A DNA stretch of 6,179 nucleotides from Chloroflexota bacterium. GTDB taxonomy: Bacteria > Chloroflexota > Anaerolineae > Anaerolineales > UBA4823. Positions 1 to 4,978 of the stretch are shown one piece after another. A program made the position numbers and the translations under genes. Under the pieces are notes generated by a model. It worked only from the letters and a program-made list of their open reading frames with translations, did no database searches and had not been told where the DNA came from. Numbering within the stretch: the stretch's first letter is position 1; each line of letters starts with the position of its first letter. Location: contig DAOVXM010000169.1 in assembly GCA_030636125.1 (NCBI GenBank), forward strand, positions 1 through 6,179. Direction: 5' to 3'.

Positions 1-1
1 A

Positions 2-1594
2 GTTAATCCCACTTACGCCTTCAACGCCATCATGGTGGGCACGCCTGTTGGAGCGCTCTTCACCAGTTCGGAGTTCATGCAGATTGCCCCAACCAGCGCA
101 TTGATGATCGTCGTCGGTAGCTCGCTAACCGGCATTTCCGAGGACATGATTCTGCCGGCTATTGTGACCCTGGCGGTGATGGTCGGCATCTTCCAATTAA
201 GCCTGGGCTTGCTTAAGCTGGGATCGATCACGCGGTTCATCTCCAACGCGGTCATGACCGGTTTCCTGACCGGCTTAGCGGTGCTGATCATCCTGGGCCA
301 GCTTGGCGATTTGACCGGTTATGACAGCCAGGCGGGTAAGACCCTGGGGAAAACATTTGATTTATTGCTCCATCCCACGGGAATCGACCCGGCCTCGACC
401 GCCATCGGTCTCATCACGCTACTCTTGATCGTTTTGCTCAACCACACCCGGGTCAGAAACTTCTCCCTGGTGCTGGCTTTGTTTATTGCCTCGGCGCTGG
501 TGGTGATCCTGGGTTGGAGCTCGGTAGAAGTGGTGGGTGATATCGCCGAAATCAGCGGGGGGCTGCCTAGCCTGGCCCTGCCGGACCTCTCCCTGGTGCC
601 GAAATTGATCGTGCCAGCCCTTTCCGTGGGCATCATCGGTTTGATCCAGGGGGCGGGGGTCAGTCAGGGTGTGCCCAACTCGGACGGCACCTATCCGGAT
701 GCCTCCGGCGATTTCACCGGGCAGGGGGTCGCCAACACTGTCACCGGGTTCTTCTCAGGATTGCCGGTGGGTGGTTCGCTGGGGGGCACCAGCGTCAACC
801 TGAGCTCAGGCGCCAAATCGCGCTGGTCCAACATCTTCACCGGCATCTTCTTTGCTATCATCATCCTGCTTTTCGGAAACCTGGTGGAGCTGGCTGCCAT
901 GCCGGCCGTGGCTGCCATCCTGATCTACGCCGGTTACGGGATCATCGATGTCGAAGACGTAATGCAGGTCCATGACACCCACTGGGGGCCCCGCCTGGTG
1001 ATGATCGTGACCTTTCTGTCAACCCTGGTAATGCCGATCCAGTACGCAATTTTGCTGGGTGTCGTGCTCTCCATCCTCTTCTATGTGATCACCTCAGCCG
1101 CCGAGGTGCGGGTTGTGGGGCTGGAATACACTGAAGATGGCTATTTCGAGGAACACCCAGCCCCAGAAGAAGTACCCAACAACACGGTCACCTTGTTGGG
1201 ATTCCGGGGCAGCCTGTATTTCGCAGGCGCCTATACGGTCGAAGACATGCTGCCTTCAGCGCTTTTTGCAAAACATGCGGTTGTCATCTTCCGTTTGCGT
1301 GGGCGCGTGAAAATCGGCAGCACTTTCATAGAGGTGCTGGAACGATATTCGGCTGCGCTAAACAAAAACGGCGGTAAGCTGATGCTCTCCGGTGTGGATG
1401 CAAAGATATATGCCCAATTGGAGAAGACCGAGATAATCGAGCTGCTCGGTGAGGAGAATATCTTCCCCGATAGTTCCAGATTGCTCTACTCCAGCAAGCA
1501 AGCGCTCAAAGCTGCGGACGCCTGGTTAGAAGAGAGCATCGAAGCAACGCCAGAGAAAGATGAAGATGAGCCTGGCTCATCACCAAGCAACTAA
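2..1594 (+). CDS. SulP-family inorganic anion transporter with C-terminal STAS domain (5' end outside window)
   Basis: Inner-membrane secondary transporter of the SulP/SLC26 family. Members carry sulfate, bicarbonate or other anions, and the substrate cannot be told from sequence here. The frame is open from base 2 with no stop, and VNPTYAF is typical of sequence inside SulP proteins, so the ATG at 32 is internal and the N-terminus is missing; 530 codons are present. The start of the fragment holds TSSEFMQIAPTSA, the conserved third-helix region. Around bases 700-830 lies the family signature (GQGVANT, then GLPVGGSLGGTSVN and GAKSR). About nine or ten hydrophobic segments end near base 1100. 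The cytoplasmic STAS domain covers roughly 1181-1530, followed by an acidic tail. The STAS loop, which usually carries an Asp before the switch Ser/Thr, reads RLRGRVKIGSTF, so the usual Asp is absent. The gene converges on the Nudix gene. Family assignment is secure. Confidence 0.93.
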   Translation, partial: VNPTYAFNAIMVGTPVGALFTSSEFMQIAPTSALMIVVGSSLTGISEDMILPAIVTLAVMVGIFQLSLGLLKLGSITRFISNAVMTGFLTGLAVLIILGQLGDLTGYDSQAGKTLGKTFDLLLHPTGIDPASTAIGLITLLLIVLLNHTRVRNFSLVLALFIASALVVILGWSSVEVVGDIAEISGGLPSLALPDLSLVPKLIVPALSVGIIGLIQGAGVSQGVPNSDGTYPDASGDFTGQGVANTVTGFFSGLPVGGSLGGTSVNLSSGAKSRWSNIFTGIFFAIIILLFGNLVELAAMPAVAAILIYAGYGIIDVEDVMQVHDTHWGPRLVMIVTFLSTLVMPIQYAILLGVVLSILFYVITSAAEVRVVGLEYTEDGYFEEHPAPEEVPNNTVTLLGFRGSLYFAGAYTVEDMLPSALFAKHAVVIFRLRGRVKIGSTFIEVLERYSAALNKNGGKLMLSGVDAKIYAQLEKTEIIELLGEENIFPDSSRLLYSSKQALKAADAWLEESIEATPEKDEDEPGSSPSN

Positions 1595-1674
1595 CATACA
1601 CCTACGCCTGGCTGCGGAGTTGATATGCTAGAGTAAGAATTATCATCCCGCGGCTCTACCGGAAAGGGTTGTAT
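1595..1674. other. Convergent intergenic gap, no clear terminator
   Basis: Eighty bases separate the stop of the SulP gene from the stop of the leftward Nudix gene. The only dyads visible are a 5-bp pair (TAGAG at 1629-1633 with CTCTA at 1654-1658) and a CCGCGG palindrome at 1648-1653. Neither is followed by a T-run on either strand, so no intrinsic terminator can be supported for either gene. Confidence 0.5.
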
Positions 1675-2154
1675 TTATCCGCCCAATTGGGTCACCACCA
1701 TGCGATCTGTCGGGAATTTGAGGCAGGGTAACTCATCCATATCGTAAAAAGCCACCTGCAGCAAATCGCCCCCGGCCCTTAATTCTCCTCCCATCCTGCG
1801 GCCACGATACCAGACTCCAACCGTATGGTCATCAGGGTTGTGAAAATTAGAGTGAACCGCGAGAACTCCCTCTAATTCAACCTGCAACCCGGTCTCCTCG
1901 GCAAATTCGCGCACGGCTGCCTTCTCGATGGATTCGTCCCACTCGACGTGCCCACACGGAATACACCAACCGCCATCGCGCCGTTCACCCAGCAATAAAC
2001 GACCAGACTCCAGCAACACAACCGCTACGCCGACCGTAGGGTTGCGGTAATGTGTCCATCCACAATTCGGGCAGCGCGAGCGCAGCCGCTCTCCATCGGA
2101 GAACGGCTGCAGTCCTTCAGCACAAAGGGGGCAATATAAAAACGGCGAACTCAT
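1675..2154 (-). CDS. Nudix hydrolase with N-terminal zinc ribbon
   Basis: Cytoplasmic hydrolase, 159 residues, expected to cleave a nucleoside diphosphate linked to another moiety; the substrate is not predictable. Residues 8-31 form a zinc ribbon with Cys8, Cys11, Cys28 and Cys31. The Nudix box spans residues 68-90 and fits GX5EX7REUXEEXGU exactly: Gly68, Glu74, Arg82-Glu83, Glu86-Glu87, Gly89. The glutamates would bind the catalytic metal. The segment before the box reads WCIPCGHVEWDE, a Cys-containing version of the usual PGG turn. The zinc ribbon recalls NudC (NADH pyrophosphatase), but the protein is much shorter and lacks the SQPWPFP motif, so NudC is not called. ATG 2154 is the only usable start: no ATG, GTG or TTG lies in frame between it and the upstream stop, and later starts would lose the zinc ribbon. 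No Shine-Dalgarno is visible. A nested stem-loop ends 11 nt before the start. Confidence 0.93.
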   Translation of the reverse strand: MSSPFLYCPLCAEGLQPFSDGERLRSRCPNCGWTHYRNPTVGVAVVLLESGRLLLGERRDGGWCIPCGHVEWDESIEKAAVREFAEETGLQVELEGVLAVHSNFHNPDDHTVGVWYRGRRMGGELRAGGDLLQVAFYDMDELPCLKFPTDRMVVTQLGG

Positions 2155-2165
2155 CCGGGGGTTAT

Positions 2166-2248
2166 TACTGATCCTGGCACAGATAGCTAAACCTTATCAC
2201 CAAGCGTTCAGCGCAAGAGCGGTTTAGCAACTCCTGTAATGATCAGTA
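2166..2248. repeat. Nested symmetric inverted repeat between the eRF1-like and Nudix genes
   Basis: Two perfect 8-bp arm pairs share one centre near 2207. The outer pair is TACTGATC (2166-2173) with GATCAGTA (2241-2248). The inner pair is GCTAAACC (2186-2193) with GGTTTAGC (2221-2228). The spacers between outer and inner arms are 12 nt on both sides, and ACAG (2179-2182) can pair with CTGT (2234-2237) inside them. The apical loop is 27 nt. In the leftward transcript the structure begins 2 nt after the eRF1-like stop codon and ends 11 nt before the Nudix start. There is no T-run after it on either strand, so it is not a standard intrinsic terminator. It could be an mRNA-processing or stability element, a small repetitive element, or a protein-binding dyad. 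Confidence 0.75.
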
Positions 2249-2250
2249 GA

Positions 2251-3351
2251 TCAATAGCGCAATAATGCCCCAATATGTTCATACTCGCTAAGGGCCAAAT
2301 CATCATGTAAAACCTGGACATCCCCGCCTGATTGCATCACCTTGCGGACAGCCATCTCGACCACGTCAGGTATTTGCTCAAACTCACTTCCACAGGCGGG
2401 GCAGGTATCGAGCTTCTGGGCGGTCACGTAAGCGCAGCTTAAACAACGATAACCAGGCGCACGCAAGCCCTCCTGGATCAGCAAAGTCAGCACCCGGCCT
2501 TCGTGAACCGCGCTCAGCGTCTCGTCCAGGCGAACGACCCCCCCGCGCCCTTTAGCTGCCCCGGTCACCACAGCATCCACTAATTTTTCCATGCGGCGCT
2601 TTTCTGCTTCTTTACCAACCTGCATGGCCCGTTCCAGGATTTCGCTATGGCCAGCGTTCATGCTCACGGGGAACGTTCCTACCACGAGACTCTGCCAGGA
2701 TTTCGGCAAGTGGGCACGGAAAAGGGCTAAATTGTCCTCGGTACCACCCAGCAAGATACGTCGCACATTGTTCTCAGTGAAAAATTGAGCCGCAACCTCA
2801 ACAACCTCTTTGATATTCCTCTCGGTCACTTCTTCGACATAACTGGTTTGACCGGCTGTGCCGCCGCGCCGCCCTTGGGCTTGTGAGCCGCCTCCACGCT
2901 TGGTATGGCGGACGCTTTCACCGGTTACTCCTTCCTGCTCTATTAATTCACCCAGGTGAAAATAAAACAAGCGCGCTTCTTGTTTATCCACCAAGACCAC
3001 CCCGTAGCCACCATATGAATCCAATAAGTCAGCCAACGGTTTCACATGAGGTCGATTGTTTACGCGCACCCGGCTGCGAAGTGGTACCGCCAGCGCATAA
3101 GCCCTGAAAAAGCCCTCTGGTTCACACGAGAAAAGCGCTACACTACGACCTGACCATTCAAACTCATGGTCGAGGTAGCGTTCGACAACAAAGACATCTT
3201 CCGGCATATCCACATCTTTAAGCATACTACGCAAGTAAAGCTTATGGGGTTCCACACCTCCCTCTACCGGTTCTGTGTTTAGATATACGCTAAGTACAGG
3301 AGTTTGTGCCCGAAATTCCAACAATTCTTGAAGATCATTTTCAGTTAACAT
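2251..3351 (-). CDS. Bacterial eRF1-like protein (baeRF/Vms1-like superfamily), putative peptidyl-tRNA hydrolase or ribosome-rescue factor
   Basis: A 366-residue soluble protein with the three-part layout of eRF1-type release factors. The N-terminal part (about 1-110) starts with the PVLSVYLNTEP strand typical of bacterial eRF1-like proteins. The middle part (about 112-260) begins GVVLVDKQEARLFYF and carries the catalytic-loop equivalent KRGGGSQAQGRR at 151-162, in which GGSQ (154-157) stands where eRF1 has GGQ and resembles the GSQ loop of eukaryotic Vms1/ANKZF1. The C-terminal part (about 263-366) has a zinc knuckle, Cys303, Cys306, Cys317 and Cys320, and ends in GALLRY, close to the C-terminal end of the eRF1 third domain. 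Release or cleavage of peptidyl-tRNA on ribosomes is inferred from the family; bacterial members are poorly studied. ATG 3351 is supported by AGGAGG 5 nt upstream. htrA lies 183 nt upstream and the Nudix gene 96 nt downstream, both on the same strand. Confidence 0.85.
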   Translation of the reverse strand: MLTENDLQELLEFRAQTPVLSVYLNTEPVEGGVEPHKLYLRSMLKDVDMPEDVFVVERYLDHEFEWSGRSVALFSCEPEGFFRAYALAVPLRSRVRVNNRPHVKPLADLLDSYGGYGVVLVDKQEARLFYFHLGELIEQEGVTGESVRHTKRGGGSQAQGRRGGTAGQTSYVEEVTERNIKEVVEVAAQFFTENNVRRILLGGTEDNLALFRAHLPKSWQSLVVGTFPVSMNAGHSEILERAMQVGKEAEKRRMEKLVDAVVTGAAKGRGGVVRLDETLSAVHEGRVLTLLIQEGLRAPGYRCLSCAYVTAQKLDTCPACGSEFEQIPDVVEMAVRKVMQSGGDVQVLHDDLALSEYEHIGALLRY

Positions 3352-3356
3352 CGCAA

Positions 3357-3362
3357 CCTCCT
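3357..3362 (-). promoter_or_regulatory. Ribosome binding site of the eRF1-like gene
   Basis: CCTCCT on the plus strand reads AGGAGG on the coding strand, with a 5-nt spacer to ATG 3351. It is the strongest Shine-Dalgarno attached to a gene start in the window and fixes the start of the eRF1-like protein. Confidence 0.85.
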
Positions 3363-3405
3363 ATCGTGTTTATTAAAGATTAGCTTGCGAACAACGTGAA
3401 CTTCA

Positions 3406-3414
3406 CACCTCCTT
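3406..3414 (-). promoter_or_regulatory. Orphan Shine-Dalgarno-like AAGGAGGTG in the leader of the eRF1-like gene
   Basis: The coding strand reads AAGGAGGTG, a full match to the 16S anti-Shine-Dalgarno, roughly 50 nt upstream of the gene's own AGGAGG. The only small frames it could serve are poorly spaced. One is an 8-codon frame starting with GTG at 3406, encoding MKFTLFAS and ending at TAA 3382-3380, whose spacer is only 1 nt. The other starts at TTG 3394, 13 nt from GGAGG, in the same frame. It may be a leader-peptide site or a ribosome standby site, or it may be chance. Confidence 0.35.
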
Positions 3415-3483
3415 CAAAGCAAGCAGTTTAAACACCTGCAGGCGTACAACCGTTTGCATGGATCAAATTTAATCCTGGTTATC

Positions 3484-3537
3484 TAGTGTTGCGCGGCGAA
3501 AGTGACTCGATAGTTTGGTAACAATGCCGCAACACTA
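3484..3537. repeat. 10-bp inverted repeat overlapping the htrA stop codon
   Basis: TAGTGTTGCG (3484-3493) is a perfect reverse complement of CGCAACACTA (3528-3537), with a 34-nt loop. The right arm includes the TAG stop of htrA (3537-3535 on the minus strand), so the structure starts at the htrA stop and extends into the htrA to eRF1-like gap. A further 4-bp pair, TCCT (3473-3476) with AGGA (3544-3547), could extend it. No T-run follows in the htrA direction. It may be a 3' stabilising stem or a Rho-dependent end, but it is not a classical terminator. Confidence 0.5.
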
Positions 3538-4704
3538 AGGGTTAGGACGCTTATCCAGAGTCAAGGAAACATCTACTGTCTCGTCACTTCGCATGATGGT
3601 CAAGAGCACCGGGTCACCAGGGCTCTTGTTTCTAAGGATATAGCCAATAAAATCAGCAAAGGTTTTCACCTCTATACCATCGATGGCAGTAATAAGGTCA
3701 CCGCCGGCATTGAGGCCAAATATATCCGTGGCCCGGTCACCACCCCGCAGACCTGCCCGGGCGGCGGGGCTGTCCGGGGTTACCTCGGTCACATAAACAC
3801 CAACTGCACGCGGCAGGTCCAGGGCTTCTTGCTCCAAGAGCGACAAATCGCTGATGCTGGTAATCCCCACATATGGATAATCATACTTGCCATTGGCTAT
3901 CAGGGACGGCACCACACGCTTAACAATATTGATAGAAACTGCAAACCCAACACCAGAATTTAAGGGTTGGCCTACTTCCGTGAAGTTGGTAGTAAAGATC
4001 GCCCTGTTTACGCCTATCACTTCACCGTTTAAGTTGAGCAAGGGTCCCCCTGAGTTGCCTGGGTTGATGGCGGCATCCGTTTGGATAATATCCCCAGCCG
4101 AGAACAACCCGCCAGTAGGGGCTTCGTGCAAAGACTCCATGGTACGTCCCTTCCCGGAGACGATACCCATCGTCATGGTACCACTGTATCCAAACGGGTT
4201 GCCAATCGCGATCACGGTCTGACCAACCTTCACCAGGTCAGAGTCGCTCAAGGTCAATGGATGCAGCTCATCAGGTTGTGCATCCACCTTGATAACCGCA
4301 ATATCTGAGTCCAAATCAGTCCCCAAGACTTCACCGCGGATCTTGAAGCCGGATGGGAATGCGACCTCCAGGTCAGTGATATCCTCTATAACATGATAGT
4401 TCGTGAGAATATGCCCCTCTTTATCAATTACAAAGCCAGATCCACTACCACCACCATCTTGAGAGAGCACCCGCAGGGCTACAACCCCTGGATTGACCTT
4501 TTCGTATATCTCTACAAGCTGGTCCTCAACAGCAACCAGGTCGGCGGCTGGGGCTAAATAGACCGGCGCTATCACTGTAGCAATGATAGGGGTGGGTGAA
4601 ATATTATCAGGCGTATTTGTAAGTGGGCTGCTAAACGTACTACACGATAAAATCGCTAAACTTAATACCGATAAAACTCCAATAAGATACCAAAATCGTC
4701 TCAT
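3535..4704 (-). CDS. HtrA/Deg-type serine protease, probable lipoprotein, with one PDZ domain
   Basis: Envelope quality-control protease of family S1C that degrades misfolded proteins outside the cytoplasmic membrane; 389 residues. Residues 1-20 are a signal peptide (Arg-Arg, then a hydrophobic core) ending in AILSC; Cys21 would be lipidated, although Leu at -2 makes this lipobox slightly atypical. A Thr/Pro/Ser-rich linker follows to about 60. The chymotrypsin-like domain covers about 61-270 with an intact triad: His104 in TNYHVI, Asp134 in DSDIAVIKV and Ser218 in GNSGGP. A Gly/Ser-rich stretch (84-90) precedes the first strand. One PDZ domain lies at about 276-385; its GLRGGD...GGDLITAIDG region has an extra loop of about ten residues relative to DegP. 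ATG 4704 has GGAGA 6 nt upstream. The gene is divergent from the histidine kinase and is followed by the eRF1-like gene. The family is secure; the choice among degP, degQ, degS or htrA names is not. Confidence 0.95.
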   Translation of the reverse strand: MRRFWYLIGVLSVLSLAILSCSTFSSPLTNTPDNISPTPIIATVIAPVYLAPAADLVAVEDQLVEIYEKVNPGVVALRVLSQDGGGSGSGFVIDKEGHILTNYHVIEDITDLEVAFPSGFKIRGEVLGTDLDSDIAVIKVDAQPDELHPLTLSDSDLVKVGQTVIAIGNPFGYSGTMTMGIVSGKGRTMESLHEAPTGGLFSAGDIIQTDAAINPGNSGGPLLNLNGEVIGVNRAIFTTNFTEVGQPLNSGVGFAVSINIVKRVVPSLIANGKYDYPYVGITSISDLSLLEQEALDLPRAVGVYVTEVTPDSPAARAGLRGGDRATDIFGLNAGGDLITAIDGIEVKTFADFIGYILRNKSPGDPVLLTIMRSDETVDVSLTLDKRPNP

Positions 4705-4710
4705 CCGGCG

Positions 4711-4715
4711 TCTCC
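4711..4715 (-). promoter_or_regulatory. Ribosome binding site of the HtrA-like protease
   Basis: TCTCC on the plus strand reads GGAGA on the coding strand, 6 nt before ATG 4704. It supports that start, which also gives a complete signal peptide. Confidence 0.65.
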
Positions 4716-4750
4716 AGAAATTGTTAAGTAACTAAAAAATGATGTTGGAA

Positions 4751-4804
4751 ATTACCCCGGCTTATTTTGTATAGGTGCCATATCGCGCCGTCTCGAGGGG
4801 TAAT
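4751..4804. repeat. 8-bp inverted repeat in the htrA upstream region
   Basis: ATTACCCC (4751-4758) is a perfect reverse complement of GGGGTAAT (4797-4804), with 38 nt between. It lies 47-100 nt upstream of the htrA start, where a bipartite operator or a 5' leader stem would be. Its sequence and spacing do not match CIRCE (TTAGCACTC-N9-GAGTGCTAA). Confidence 0.4.
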
Positions 4805-4810
4805 AATAAT

Positions 4811-4834
4811 TAAAAATTTAAGGCTCCATTTTTA
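4811..4834. repeat. AT-rich 7-bp inverted repeat
   Basis: TAAAAAT (4811-4817) pairs with ATTTTTA (4828-4834) around a 10-nt loop. In a stretch this AT-rich such a dyad can arise easily, and its stem would be weak. It sits in the middle of the divergent promoter region and may be no more than part of the AT-rich tract. Confidence 0.25.
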
Positions 4835-4842
4835 CTTTTATT

Positions 4843-4861
4843 GTATGCGCGGGATGCATAC
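4843..4861. promoter_or_regulatory. Operator-like dyad GTATGC-N7-GCATAC
   Basis: GTATGC (4843-4848) and GCATAC (4856-4861) form a 19-bp dyad with a 7-bp centre, a layout common for dimeric regulator sites. It lies in the control region shared by htrA and the kinase gene. Six-base arms can occur by chance at this scale, and no regulator gene is in view. Confidence 0.25.
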
Positions 4862-4978
4862 TAAGTCAAGCTTCTTTGGGCTATTTCACATGAATCTATC
4901 ATAGTTTTAATAATTGGGCCTACGCGGTTCACTCCTTACATTTAGCTTACTGTCTCCCGTTTTGTCCCTTATCATGCT

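Larger units (their letters stand above)
4705..4978. promoter_or_regulatory. Divergent intergenic control region between htrA and the histidine kinase gene
   Basis: These 274 bases must hold the promoters for both flanking genes. The middle (about 4800-4850) is strongly AT-rich, and several short dyads are present, listed separately. Rightward, TAATAA at 4903-4908 could be a -10 box for the kinase gene but has only a poor -35 match (TTTCAC, 18 nt upstream). Leftward, TATACA (4773-4768 on the minus strand) could be a -10 box for htrA, with no convincing -35. The kinase start has no Shine-Dalgarno. I found no RNA gene here and no open frame worth calling. Confidence 0.4.

Noticed and set aside
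319..636. Open frame of about 105 codons on the minus strand inside the SulP gene
   Set aside because: It lies antisense to strongly conserved SulP codons, is rich in Arg/Ser/Pro as expected for a shadow frame in GC-rich DNA, and shows no recognisable motif.
1675..2154. Naming the Nudix gene nudC (NADH pyrophosphatase)
   Set aside because: The zinc ribbon is suggestive, but the protein is far shorter than NudC and the SQPWPFP signature downstream of the Nudix box is absent.
2166..2248. Intrinsic terminator call for the nested stem-loop
   Set aside because: The apical loop is long, the stem is interrupted, and no T-run follows on either strand, so it is listed as a repeat structure.
3426..3442. 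Two adjacent 8-bp palindromes, GTTTAAAC (3426-3433) and CCTGCAGG (3435-3442)
   Set aside because: Each is self-complementary without a loop, and they share no sequence with each other or with a known operator. Single palindromes of this size are expected by chance in several kilobases.
3887..4222. Open frame of about 111 codons on the plus strand opposite htrA
   Set aside because: It covers the catalytic core of the protease on the other strand and has no domain or ribosome binding site; it is a shadow of a real gene.
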